Source of the DNA: Epiperipatus broadwayi
Lineage: Eukaryota > Onychophora > Udeonychophora > Euonychophora > Peripatidae
Reading direction: 5' to 3'
NCBI GenBank assembly: GCA_028023455.1
Contig: JAQFVV010006221.1
Location: forward strand, 11,324,698 to 11,388,697
DNA: 64,000 bases
In this document: positions 25,121 to 36,289 of the stretch, one piece after another
How the letters are laid out: the number at the start of each line of letters is the position of its first letter
Position numbering within the stretch: position 1 is the first letter of the stretch
Notes under the pieces: model-generated
The model's input: only the letters and a program-made list of their open reading frames with translations
Told to the model about the DNA's origin: nothing
Database searches by the model: none
Made by a program: the position numbers and the translations under genes

Positions 25121-25579
25121 TTTATTTATATTGCAATGGTCCAGATATTTATAGGAATAAAAAAATAATCCATAGTTATTTTAACTAAGGCAATAAGAGA
25201 AAAGAAGCAGAAAACCATCATCAGAAATAGACATAAGTAATAAGCATAGCTATTCATCATCAAAGCAATTCTATCAAAAGCATAATATTATAGAAGAGCA
25301 TATATCAATATTTTTGCTGCATGCACATACATAAGTTCTAAATGAAACAAAACTAAGCATATACTATATGCTATAAGCATGGTCAGAGATCATTATATTA
25401 ATGCTGACTACCATCAATGTTCAAAGCTATCCAAATCATAGTTTACTGGCTATAAATAAGGAGTAGTAGTCATCATCATAAACAAATGAAATAGAAGTTA
25501 CCAATGCACTATCTAAACAATTCTAAACAGAATTATATAGATATCCACACACACATCCCACATATTTTTATATTTGTAA

Positions 25580-25830
25580 GTAGATTCAAGTAGTTTCAAG
25601 TTCTTACATATAAATATTGCTAATTAAAGATGACAACATTGAGCCCAGCACTATCCTTTGATTTTATTGAAAGAATTCCATGTTGTATTGAAAGTAGGTT
25701 GTTGTTATGTGGAAGGTTAATAATTCCATTTTTCCATCAATAGAAAGAGTTGTTTAAATTTGTAAACTATTATCATCATTTAATCTTTTTCTTAAAATAG
25801 ACAATTCTTCATCACCCATGATACAAACAA
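25580..25830 (-). pseudogene. PLE RT-domain fragment related to copy B
   Basis: The DNA is alignable to 2290-2500, and the minus strand reads TTYFQYNMEFFQ and then VLGSMLSSLISNIYM with interruptions. These blocks correspond to the PLE RT region before the catalytic YxDD. No flanking PLE sequence was found. Confidence 0.6.
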
Positions 25831-25839
25831 TCTTTAAAA

Positions 25840-26280
25840 AAATGTTAAATAATCTAAAAATTATTTCTTCTAAAAAAAAAAAAAAGTAGTGAAAACTCAT
25901 TTGACTCCAAATTGGGTGACTTAATCAATAAAAAGAAAAAAACTAAAATCTGCAAGTGTAGAAAATGATGTTGACAAATTATATTTTAGAAGAGCAAATA
26001 TATATATTCAAAATCACTCTAAAATTAACTCTTTCCTTGAAAAATTTTTGATTGGTCAATTAACAAACTCAGCCATAAAAATATATTCATCTTTTAATAT
26101 TATATTCATTTTAGTTTCATTTGTAAAAAGTATATTAATAATTTGTCAGATTATGAAAGTGAATGAAAGTTTTTTCAAAAATAAATTTATATTTATAATT
26201 ATACAAATATTTTATATTGGAGAATCTCAAAAGAACATTATAGCCTATTACAAAATGTTGAGTACATCACTGATTTTCTT
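25840..26280. other. AT-rich intergenic stretch
   Basis: A 97-codon frame at 26048-26341 lacks any recognisable domain and has the Ile/Phe/Lys bias of AT-rich random sequence. It is not called as a gene. Confidence 0.45.
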
Positions 26281-26284
26281 GTTC

Positions 26285-26645
26285 AATTTACGTTCCTGTA
26301 AAAGTAAAAAAATTTTTGCTAAAATCTTACTATTTTTCTAAAATAATTTATATTTTCAGCATATTTTACCAAAATACATTATAATATGTAAATTAATGCC
26401 AGAAAAATACTCTAAATTATTTGTTTTTGTTTAAAAATAAAATAAAGAGTGTGGGGTGATGAAAAATGTTGACAAATGTGTTAGCGGTGGCTTTGTTTTC
26501 AATTTATGTTCATGAAAAAGTATACAGTTGTTTATTAAAATCTTACCATTTTTTCTAAAATAACTATATTTTCAGCATATTTTATCAAAATAATTCATAA
26601 TATGTACGAAAATGATAAAAAAAATCATTCTAAGACATTAATTTT
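26285..26645. repeat. Direct duplication of about 140 bp
   Basis: The segment with AAAATCTTAC, TTTCTAAAATAA, TTTTCAGCATATTTTA and ATAATATGTA near 26285-26400 recurs in the same order at about 26500-26610. The period is about 215 bp. Confidence 0.6.
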
Positions 26646-26649
26646 TCAT

Positions 26650-28058
26650 TTTCAAAGTCAAGACAGAAATTGTAGCAGTGAAAATTATTGACAGGCGCTC
26701 TCCTTGGTACTATATGAGCATCAACCAATCAGAGTTTAGGATGGACTGCCTTCTTCCTCTTTTGTAGCTTCTTACATCAATATTATTGATTTTTTACTTG
26801 TAAAATAATTCTAGAGAGGGCAGTATTTTATGGTACATTTTAAGCTTTAAAATAAATGTAAAAACACTACCGTAGCTCAAAAATTGGCTGTTTTTGAGTG
26901 ACTTGAAGCTGTGAACATCCTGACATGATCATTTTTCAGAATGAGTTTATACAAGTGTTAATACAAATAATAAAGAAAATATTTTAAAAAAGAAGCAATC
27001 TTATTAATTTTATAAAGTTAACCCTCCTACAACAGATTTTTTGTTTTCACTTACTTTAAGCTTTCAACTTTCACTTTAATATTAAACCATTATTATTTAT
27101 CAGAATGTAATAAATTTGACTTATTTGATAGATATTTTTGTTTATAAATTAAATAAATTTTTAAAAAAATCACATTTGATTTTCAAAATTATTTAAAAAT
27201 TAGATTTTAATCAAAACAAAGCATTGTTTCATCATCAAATTTCAGATGGAGCAGATTCACTTTGCAAAATGAATGAAATCTTTCTTGTTTGATATTGGTT
27301 TTAAAAATCTGAATGAATGAATTTTAATATCTAGTAAATCTATCAATTTAAGCTTTAAAAGTTTAAAAAAAATTTATAATTTTTATAATCTCACTAAACA
27401 TTATAACAGACTGTTTAGTGATGTTTCTAGACAGTTGTATTTTCCATGACCATAATCACTATGGTAACATTATTCAGAAGAATATATTTTTTTATATTTA
27501 AAAATGAAACATTTCTTTAAAAAAGTAAATATGGAATAATATATATTTTTGTTTTCAATAATTGTTACACAATTATGATACAAAAATAATCATAAACTTT
27601 CCAAAAAATCAAGTTTTTAGATCATTGTAATATTTTCTCAAAGTAATCTTGCAAAGTTTGAGATTGCCAAATATATAACAGACACTCATCATTGTGAAAT
27701 TTAAGAATCTTTAAAGACCTGCTTATTCAATTATTCTGACATCTTTTGAATTTTTTTGAAATTAAAATATTAGAAATATATATATATGAATTTTAAAGTT
27801 GTAAAAAAAAAGGTTCTCAAAATTTCTCAGTATAGGGCGAAAAATGCAAATTCAATTTGTGGACTTCCAGCCTAATAAAACATTGTAATAAAAAACAGAA
27901 AAACTTTAAATAATAATTTAACAGGTCTAAATTCTAGGAAGTTTACTTAGAAAATCTTTGTAAAAGTAAATGATTATCAGAAAAAAAAATTTTTTTAACC
28001 ATTTTATGTCATCAAAAAACATCAATATTTAGTGTTATCATTCAAATAATAATTAACC
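26650..28058. other. AT-rich intergenic stretch
   Basis: No gene recognised. Confidence 0.5.
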
Positions 28059-28060
28059 TT

Positions 28061-28420
28061 CCCCCCCCCCGGCGCCCCCCCCCACTCAACCCCCCCCCCC
28101 TCTTCAAAACGAAAACTTAGCTTATGGGGTGTTTGTTTTTTGGAGTTTTTGGTGGTTTTGTGGTGGTCTGTTTTTTTTTTTTTTTATTTTTGGAATTAAT
28201 TTTTAGAGAGATTAAAAAAATTTTTGAAATATTGAGATTTTTTTGTTAATTTTATTATTTTTGTTTTTTATTTTGTTTTTGTTTGATAATATGTTTTTTT
28301 GAATTTTTCTTTTTTTTTTTTTATTTGAGGTTTTTAATATTTTTAAAATAGGTTTGTTTAGTTTGTGAGGTAGATTGTTTTGAATGTTAAGGGTAAAAAG
28401 TTTTATAGTTAAGGGCTGAT
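28061..28420. other. Poly-C tract followed by C-depleted G/T-rich stretch
   Basis: Near 28063-28100 there are several runs of 7-12 C broken by GGCG and ACTCAA. From about 28125 to 28420 the plus strand has almost no C, only T, G and A, with long T runs. The composition is unlike the surroundings. It may be a read or assembly artefact or a strand-asymmetric low-complexity tract. Confidence 0.6.
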
Positions 28421-28424
28421 TTAA

Positions 28425-30360
28425 TAATGTATTTATAAATAGATTCTATGAAATAAAATAAAAAAGAAACTATAATTAGCATTATAAAAAACAAGATTTT
28501 ATAAGAAGAATGGGGCTTGAAAAACAGGAAAGTAGGTTTTTGTCAGATGACAGAAAGGAGATATATAAAGAATTAAAATAATAAATTTATTCATTCACCT
28601 TTATTCACTATTTATTTTCTGAAAGTAATCATATGACAGCTCAAAGCTTGAATTAGAAAGAGAAAGAGATATAAATATAATAATTCATTGCAGTTTAGAG
28701 ATAACTAGCTATAAAAAAAAATTCATATAGTTAGAAAGTATATTTTAGTTCTCATAAATAATAGCTCAAAGGATAATGATGATGTAAAATGGAGCCTTGG
28801 TGTCCATCTTGATATTCTGAAAGAAGTATTTTCTTTGCTTGTTGAATCAAAGCAACATACCATGTAAAGAATTCAAAAGACCCAAAATTGGCGATTAATT
28901 CAAAATATAAATAATAAACAACCAAAAAGAACTCCAGAGATATGTTAAGAGGCTATTATGCTGAAGATAAATTTATAATTTTAGTAAAATATCTGGACTG
29001 TACACATTAAAGCTTTTGATATATATATAATCATAAATGTACTTAGACCTAAACTAATTCTTTTTTTTTTTTTTTTTGCAATTTGTAAAATATGGTTTAA
29101 TTCATTTTATTTTTATTTTTTATATATCATTTTATTAAAAAAAAAAAACAATTTGTTTTTTTGTTGTTGTTTTGTTTTTCATCATGATTCAAAGGGCGGT
29201 CTTTGCTTTTGAATATTAATTTTCTTTGATTTATAATGAAATATACATATATGTATTATAATTTTATATCTGGCACATAAATGGATTAAATATAATAGAT
29301 AGTACTTTTTAAAAAAAATTTAACTCAAATAAAGCTAACCTTTTAATAAATAAACTTTGCTATTTTTAAGCTATATAAAATCTTAACTAGGCACTCTAAA
29401 TTATTAATAAAATATCCTTGTTAAATATGTTTGAATAATAATTTTTAAAAGAATATCAATTAACTGATTTAATAATTTGCTTAAAATCCAAATTTGATGA
29501 GTTAAACTTAAATAAAAGTTAGTTTAAAATGTGCTATGTTTTGAATTAGTTGCAATAGATAAAGTTTGTCAAAATATGATTTATTAAATCTGTGTTAAGA
29601 TGCATTTAAAGTAATAGTTAATAAAATATTAGTTAATTCATGTAATATCTATTTGAAATTAGTATTTTAATATGTTAAGTTTAAAAAAAAAACTAGTTTG
29701 AAATAGGTTTTACCTTAAATTGAATAGTAAAGTTTCATTTTGCTATCTTTAAAATATTGATTATTAATTTGCATGGAATTTTATAGTTTCCTTAATCAAG
29801 TCTAGTATACGTGGATGTCAAATATTTGTGCGTGTGTGTTATTAAAAGAGGTAAGTTTAAAAGGCATTGTTTAAAGATGTTAATTATCTTTAAAAGATAT
29901 ATTTTATAAATGGTATATAAATATTAAATAATTTAATGATAATCTTAAATAATTCATAAAATAAAAAAAGATATTTGTTTTAAAGTAAAAGATATTAAAA
30001 TTAAATAAATATTTTTTTTATTGGTAATTAAATTACGTTAATAAAATTAACTTTATGTCTTGATTGGCTGTCTAGATATCACGTGTTTAAAATCTATTCT
30101 TGGACATCTTAATTAGTAAAAAGTCATGATTAAATCTATATATATGCGACCTAATTAATGAAAGATTAAAATTGCTAATCACTTTCAAAAAAGACGTGTT
30201 CCAATATTCATCTCTGATTGATTAAGTAAAGTCATGTGACCAACATTACAGTTTTCTGGTAAGCACACACACGGCTTAAAAAAAAAAACTGGAAAATTAA
30301 ACTTACTTTTACTTCTATTCAAAGTTATTTGCTCAGTTTATTTTTAAATACTTATTATTT
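28425..30360. other. AT-rich intergenic stretch
   Basis: Contains T17 near 29056 and A/T homopolymers. No gene or RNA recognised. Confidence 0.5.
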
Positions 30361-30365
30361 TATTA

Positions 30366-30880
30366 GTAATATATAAGGGATTCGAACTCTGACTTTCACA
30401 TGACCCTCAGTTCGCCATGTCATCTCATACTGCTGACCCACCTGATCATACACATGTTGGAAAGATAAATAGTGCGTTAAAGGTCTGCTCATTCCTTGCA
30501 TATGTATGTAAATGGATTATTCTCCAGTACATGAGGGGTCAAAATGACTAAATGGTCAACATGGGTAGGATGACAACTTTGGCACTAATGTGGGCTTTGA
30601 CCGATCCATCATCAAATTTTCAATGAAATGGATGACTGAAGAGTTGTGGGTTAGAGTAGTTTGAAGCCTGTTCATTAAAGTATGAAGACTGGCTATCTTA
30701 ATACTGTGTGAAGTAATCTGGGCTAACTGATGATTGCCGGTTTAGCATGAAATATGTATATTGGTGATTATTTATCTTTTCAACATGTGTATGATCAGGT
30801 GGGTCAGCAATATGAGATGGCATGGAGAGCTGATGGTCGTGTGAAAGTCTGAGTTCGAATCTCATATATTACATTGTACA
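30366..30880. repeat. Family A foldback with hammerhead-like motif
   Basis: The ends pair over about 105 bp: GGGATTCGAACTCTGACTTT at 30378 and AAAGTCTGAGTTCGAATCTC near 30840-30860, and CACCTGATCATACACATGTT with its complement. AGTTCGAATCTC resembles a Pol III B box. Between the ends lies the family A unit with GCCTGTTCATTAAAGTATGA and the hammerhead-like motif at 30714-30770. Confidence 0.75.
30714..30770 (+). ncRNA. Hammerhead ribozyme-like motif, family A, intact core
   Basis: Outer stem I TAATC pairs with GATTA; the copy at 24148 has TGATC with GATCA, so both sides changed together. Inner stem I CTAA pairs with TTGG (one G-U). The core is CTGATGA (30727-30733) and GAAA (30749-30752). Stem II is TGC/GCA with a 7-nt loop. 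Minimal stem III is AT/AT with a 4-nt loop. The triplet is AUA with the cut predicted after 30760. Confidence 0.65.
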
Positions 30881-30889
30881 TGTGCAGGT

Positions 30890-31770
30890 GTAAGCCTGTA
30901 GAGTGTATTTATTAGTTAAATTAAATTGTAGTAGAAACTTCCAAAGTTATTCAAGCAAATCCATTTTGCCCGCATATTCTCACCTGCCTGTCTGACTGGA
31001 AATTGGAAGAACTGTACTGTTATGAAGGAAATTCCAGTCTTCTAAATATGACATCTCCTGGAGATCGGTAAGCTGTAAGTTATATATATATTTAACACTT
31101 TATTATTTAAAATCATGTTAAATTAATTACACAAGCTAATTGCTAATATTAAATATCTTTTATATTCAAGTAAATGTTTTATTTTAAAAGAAAAATTATT
31201 TATGCATTCAATTTAATAGCTGAAATACAGTTGTTATTATTATTAACAAGAACTATTTTGAAAATTATTATATCTTTAATGAGCAAAAGGAATGCGATAA
31301 TAAGCTCTTTTGAAGCTACTGCATGTTTAAAAGACAAAATAAAATATAATCACTTTAAATTGCTTGATCTAATTATGATAAAAGATGTTATCTGTATTTA
31401 TTTTCTCAATATTTTGGAAAAGACATATATCTGCATCACTTCCAATACAAATAAGACATTTTACCATCATAATAATTCATTTATTCATAATTCATTTAGT
31501 TATTTATTGAAAGTATATTTTATCACTATACAAAAGTAAAAAAATAATTTGAATTTGCTTTATATTTTAAAATTACCAAAATAATATCTCAATTTTATTA
31601 TGAAATTGTTTGTCACCTGTTTATTATTAACCTTGTTATATCTGCTCAGGCTTCTTTCTCTCCATTTAAAATTAAAACTGCAGACAATTTTCTTGTCAAT
31701 AGCTTTCTGCTATGAAATATTTGCTTGTTTATTTGTTTTCCTCTACATTAATAAAATTTTCTTATATAAA
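30890..31770. other. AT-rich intergenic stretch
   Basis: Two chance frames (31174-31539 and 31600-31851) have no recognisable domain. The end of the second runs into the family B repeat. Confidence 0.5.
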
Positions 31771-31803
31771 GAGCTTGCAAATAAGCTCTTAACAAGCTTT
31801 GCA

Positions 31804-31865
31804 GAATATCCCCAACCTCAGACCAGTTTCTGTTACTGGCTTCCTCAGTGAGGTGCTGGATATTC
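31804..31865 (-). ncRNA. Hammerhead ribozyme-like motif, family B copy a
   Basis: On the minus strand outer stem I GAATATCC pairs perfectly with GGATATTC (8 bp), and inner stem I ACCTCA pairs perfectly with TGAGGT (6 bp), with a 3+3 nt internal loop. The core CTGAGGA and GAAA are intact. Stem III is AC/GT closing a 2-nt loop, and the triplet is the canonical GUC. Stem II (AGCCAGTAACA) is badly paired, the main weakness of this copy. Confidence 0.65.
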
Positions 31866-31879
31866 AAGCATTAGATTAA

Positions 31880-31940
31880 AATACCCTAGCATCTCACTAA
31901 GAAATCCAGAAGCAGAAACCAGTCTGGGTTTGGGGATATT
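31880..31940 (+). ncRNA. Hammerhead ribozyme-like relic, family B copy b
   Basis: The 3' half (CAGAAACCAGTCTGGGTTT and GGGGATATTC) is well kept with GAAA and GUC. The 5' core reads CTAAGAA, so two core bases are changed, and the outer stem is damaged on the 5' side. It is not expected to cleave. Confidence 0.5.
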
Positions 31941-32256
31941 CTGCAAAGCTTTTTAAGAGCTTATTTGTGAGCTCTTTATATAACATTTGTAATACAAGTT
32001 TGTTAAATTAGGTCATGTAACATATGACTTGATTTCTTTGTAATTTTATTTTTTGCTATTAAGGCTTTGACAATTTTATATTGCTAATGCTATTAATATA
32101 TGGTGTATCTAAACTTGGTTCAGTCCCACATGGCTATTTAAGTTAGATAGCTGGATGGGAAGACATATGAATGTTTGAAAATTTCAGATTTTCTACTTAA
32201 TAGTTATTCATTAGATAAAGTGCTGGGCTTGTCCTGGTATTTTTAATCTAATGCTT

Positions 32257-32319
32257 GAATATGCTAGCATTTCACTGAGGAAGCCAGTAGCAGAAATCGG
32301 TCTGGGTTTGGGGATATTC
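32257..32319 (+). ncRNA. Hammerhead ribozyme-like motif, family B copy c
   Basis: Outer stem I GAATAT pairs with ATATTC. The core CTGAGGA (32275-32281) and GAAA (32293-32296) are intact, and GUC lies at 32300-32302. Stem II has two pairs (GC/GC). Inner stem I CATTTCA with TGGGTTT relies on G-U pairs and is weaker than in copy a. Confidence 0.55.
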
Positions 32320-32424
32320 TGCAAAGCTTGTTAAGAGCTTATTATCGAGCTCTTTATATAACATTTGTAATACAAGCTTGTTAAATTAGGTCATGTGACC
32401 TATGACTCGATTTCTTTATAATAA

Positions 32425-33700
32425 AACTGTTATATTTTACCACATGAAACAACAAAAGGTTTCCGCAATTAAAAAGAGTTAATTTTATTTTAAATAATGA
32501 AGAAACTTACAACCCTCAATTTAGATAAATGTGATAAAACAACTGTAGTATACATTTATTATTTAGGAAATTGATATATGTTTATTATTACTATAATTAT
32601 AATATTTACTTATTTCTAATTATTATTTTAGAGATGGTATGTTACAAAGTATATTTATAATAATAGATATGCCATTAAAGGATTTGGTAAAGGATAAATG
32701 ATTTTTAAATATAAATTATTAAGAGTTCTCAGAATTTTATTCCAATATGATAAAAGTCTATTACTGTGCATATGGTAAAAACAATTTTTTTATATTTGGT
32801 ATGTGTGAGTGAAATGTTTGGAAGTAGGTGTGAGATGGCATAGCTTTAAAATTTTTAATATTTGATATTGCTTTGCAAATATGGTGCATTAATTTGCATA
32901 TATATTAGATCAAATATATGCATAATTGTGCATATGGCCATGTGTATGTTATCTTTTCTATTAGTTATTGACAAATTCATGCCTTGTTTATTTATTAATT
33001 GATATGCTGCTTGGAGGCAGGTATCAATTTTGGCATTTTATTGGATGATTTTCATTACTAGTGTATTTATTAAGTCCCTTCATGAAAGGAAATGTGTTTT
33101 ACTTCCATTGGCACTGCCTAGTCAAGGTACCAGTTGCCCATCTACTTATTTCTCACTATCCATTTTGCTTTTAGCTCAGTATTATTAGTGTGTATTTTTT
33201 TATTATGTGAGAACATTTAAAGGCATGTCTATCTATGCAATTGTTTTGCTAGCTCTATTACTATTAATTTTAAATAAGTTAATTTATTGTTACTATTGGG
33301 CTCTTTTATTTTTCAGCCCCTCATATGCATCAGTAAATTTAGACTTATATAATTATTTTTACGTAATGTCTAGCTATCTTTGCAATGTATTAGAGTTATG
33401 TGTCACATTGATTTTTAAACATCCTGGTATTGTAGTTTTAAATAACATTCTTTAGTGACTTGTGTATATGCATGTATATGTGTTATTTTATTTTTGTGTA
33501 CATAATTGCTAGATGGATAGTATCTGAAATAAAAGTATGAGAATTTCCTAAATAATGTATATGCCATTATTGTAATTTTATAGCGATTATTCAGAAGGGG
33601 ATATACTATATTTTAAATTAAACAAATGTTTATGTTAGTATAATTTTTCATTCTCTTATTTTTCTCTTTCACATTCTTTGCATATATTCATATAGTCATA
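32425..33700. other. AT-rich intergenic stretch
   Basis: An 82-codon frame at 33207-33455 is hydrophobic and Leu/Tyr-rich without a recognisable domain. It is left uncalled. Confidence 0.45.
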
Positions 33701-33704
33701 TATA

Positions 33705-33958
33705 TATATTGCTTACAACAGTTCTTTCATATACACTGTAATGCAAACAAATTTTCTTAAAAACTTCTTTATTTTCCTTACAGTTTCGACTGTTCAGCAG
33801 TCTTCATCAGAGCTCTATGCTTCACAACTTTAATTTGCAGTGAAGCATAGAGCTCTGATGAAGACTGCTAGACAGTCGAAACTGTAAATAAAGAAGTTTT
33901 TAAGAAAATTTGTTTGCATTAAAGTGTATACGAAAGAACTGTTGTAAGCAATATATAT
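33705..33958. repeat. Hairpin repeat family E, copy 2 (near perfect)
   Basis: The two arms of about 115 bp pair almost completely, including CTTCTTTATTTTCCTTACAG and AGTCTTCATCAGAGCTCTAT, around a 14-nt loop. Each arm read outward contains CTGATGAAGACTG, a short loop, CAGTCGAAAC, which is a 5-bp stem between hammerhead-like core halves. Flanking stems I and III are not convincing. Copy 1 is at 14730-14948. Confidence 0.8.
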
Positions 33959-34239
33959 ATAATTTTTCATATTAAAATTATTGCCTCTTGTAAATATATT
34001 TTATTTAATTCAGATATATTATTATCTTGTAAATAAATATTTTATTATCCCTTAAATATGTTTATGTTTTTGTTGCCATCATCACATACATTTATTCAGA
34101 AAATCTAATTTAATATGTTTTATTATGCTTTCTGAGAGTACATTTCAAAAGTCACATTAAACTTGCTTATTCAATTTATTTAATCATTTATTAAATATTT
34201 GAAATACAGGTATTCTTCATATACCTGGAGCTTAATTGT

Positions 34240-34435
34240 AAGTATAGGGGATTTGAACTAAGACTTTCAAGCAATCTTCGACTATCCACACTATCTCATA
34301 TCACTGATATACATGACCACACACATATAGAAAAGATAAATAAGCACCAATATACTTATTTCATGCTGAACCAGAACTCATCAGTTGGTCCAGATTATCA
34401 TCTCCCACACATATATATAATCAGTAATCCCCTAT
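34240..34435 (-). repeat. Family A fragment with hammerhead-like motif
   Basis: The plus strand starts GGGGATTTGAACTAAGACTTT and continues through AAGATAAATAAGCACCAATA to CATCTCCCACACATATATA. On the minus strand this is the second half of a family A unit, containing an intact-core hammerhead-like motif (34342-34400). The facing arm is absent. Confidence 0.65.
34342..34400 (-). ncRNA. Hammerhead ribozyme-like motif, family A, intact core
   Basis: On the minus strand inner stem I ACCAA pairs with TTGGT. The core CTGATGA (34378-34384) and GAAA (34359-34362) are intact. Minimal stem III is AT/AT with loop AAGT, and the triplet is AUA. Stem II GTTCT...AGCAT has a G-U closing pair and one mismatch. 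Outer stem I TAATC/GCTTA has one mismatch. Confidence 0.6.
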
Positions 34436-34879
34436 ATTTAATCATTCATTTTACATCTGCATTATTTTAAAATAAATAATATGTTGATTTATCTTTATTG
34501 CAAGTGTGCTCAATGATGTAGTGGGCAACATAAAAGTACCCCTTCTCTCTCCTGTATTATTGTATTTTTCATTATTTGGTACAAGCTAATACATGTAGAT
34601 ATTAAAATAAAATTATCTATAGGTTATATGAAGATGAGAAGACTTTTAAATATTTGATGAGTGTTTTACTGCTAACCAAATGGTTATCTGAAATATTCAG
34701 ATATTTTATGTTTCACTTTTAGGCTGCACCGCCAGAGGGTTTTAATTCATTTTTAGAACTATGAGATACAAGATTTCACAATTATAAAAAAAATCAAATA
34801 TTTAATGTATAAGAAATTAAATTATTATTGCATTTAATAATATTCAAGTGTTTAGTACAATAATTATTTTCTTGTATTA

Positions 34880-36285
34880 AATATATGGATTTAAGTGACA
34901 TTAAGAAACGATGGATCATTAAGGAGTGGCAGAAGGAATATGAAAAAGTTATTAAGCTTAAATGCAAAGTTTGTTTCCTTAAAGGATTATAAAGTTTATC
35001 TTGTATTACAGAATTGTTGCAACATAAAATTGACCAGTTGTATAAATTTAGTATCAAGATGTATGGTTAAATTTAAATCAATAATTTTAAATGATGTAGT
35101 TAAGAAATGTAAAAAATAACTTTCATATTCAGAGGTATTTAAAAGCAATTGAACATTTGATAATTTTAAATGAATGGTGAGCTTTGGAAAATATGAAATT
35201 GTTTGTAAAAGTGAATTTAAATTATTTAAACTGAAATTACATAATAAATTTGAGAAGAAATTTGGTTTTTTATTTAATAAGCAATATCCACAAACTTATA
35301 ATATGAATTTTGTTAATTTGTCAAATAAAAAGATATATTTGATTCAGAAATACATTTTAAGTCATGAAGCTAAATATGTCAGCAGTACTTGAGATGATTA
35401 TAATTTGGAATTAATTTCAGCTGTTCAAAATTCATTTAAAATGATTCCTGGCGATAGTCATATTGCTGATGAAATTATCAAAAAAATTAATTGTTATAAA
35501 TCTAATGTGATTCCATATGAAAATTCATGAGGACTGGCCATTTTGGAATTTAAACAAAACTAAAAAATGATAATATGATTTGTTTGAAAGAAGATAAAGG
35601 ACTGCCGATGTGTTCAATGATGAAATGTCACTATATTGAGAAAGTTAAAGTGCAAATGGATAAACTTGGTTTCTTTTTGATTGAAAAATATAATATGGAG
35701 AGTCAGAGAATAATATTTATTAACAATATTTTTAAAAAAGCTAAGAATAGAGCTTTAAGTAATAATATGTACTAAAAGATATATCCTTTCTGCATTATAT
35801 GTCTTTTTTTGCAAATATAAAATTACATAAAGAAATTGATCCTTTGTGAATTATGATTGATTTTGATGGTTCTTTTATATATCAAATTTCTAAAAATATT
35901 GGTAAGCTTTTACAAAAGTTTTTAGAATTTGGGGAAAATTCTATTGCTCTATCTTTTGATTTTTTGTTTATCAAATTTTTTGTGGATGTATGTTATTTTA
36001 TATAGATGAATGGAAGTGCCGTATTAAAAAAATATTAAAGGAGCAAGTGTGTGAAATGTAAAAATAATAATGATTTAATGACTGTTTCAGTTTTCTTGGA
36101 TCATGAAAGGACATGTAAATATAAATTTAGGTTTAATATTGAAAGTGTTAACATTCTTCATGAAGAGAGAAACCATAATGAAAGAAAAATTAAGAAGGTA
36201 ATTTTAATAAATAGAAATAAAATGAATATAATTAATAGACAAGCTACTAATGTTAAAATTCAGGATTCATGGGATTTGAGTTGAT
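34880..36285 (+). mobile_element. PLE with internal deletion of the RT core
   Basis: Plus-strand pieces in several frames follow PLE order. Near 35290-35390 VNLSNKKIYLIQKYIL is an N-terminal block. At 35575-35680 ICLKEDKG is followed by MMKCHYIEKVKVQMDKLGFF, like the 'ILKADKG-x(n)-Y-x-x-K-x-x-x-x-L' RT fingers motif. At about 35850-35950 GSFIYQISKNIGKLLQKFL and SIALSFDFLF resemble the 'GTPTY-x(n)-LAKxL' and 'SFDVxSLF' blocks. Near 36050-36285 RFNIESVNILHEERNHNERK resembles the C-terminal block after GIY-YIG. The YxDD catalytic part and most of the GIY-YIG domain are missing. It is a different lineage from copies B and C. The first 280 bp of the call are uncertain. Confidence 0.6.
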
Positions 36286-36289
36286 GATG

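Larger units (their letters stand above)
31775..32420. repeat. Family B hammerhead-bearing repeat, locus 1
   Basis: The locus has one inverted hammerhead-like unit (31804-31865, minus) followed by two direct units (about 31880-31940 and 32257-32319, plus), with a direct period of about 377 bp. It starts and ends with GAGCTC/AAGAGCTTATT-type blocks and with ATGTAACATATGACTTGATT-type blocks. The internal spacer contains ACTTGGTTCAGTCCCACATG and AGTTAGATAGCTGGAT. Locus 2 at 60180-61030 has the same order. Confidence 0.8.

Noticed and set aside
26048-26341. 97-codon hydrophobic frame
   Set aside because: No domain, strong Ile/Phe/Lys bias, and part of it lies in a direct duplication.
31174-31851. 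Frames of 121 and 83 codons
   Set aside because: Composition is that of AT-rich random sequence, no domain is recognised, and the second runs into the family B repeat.
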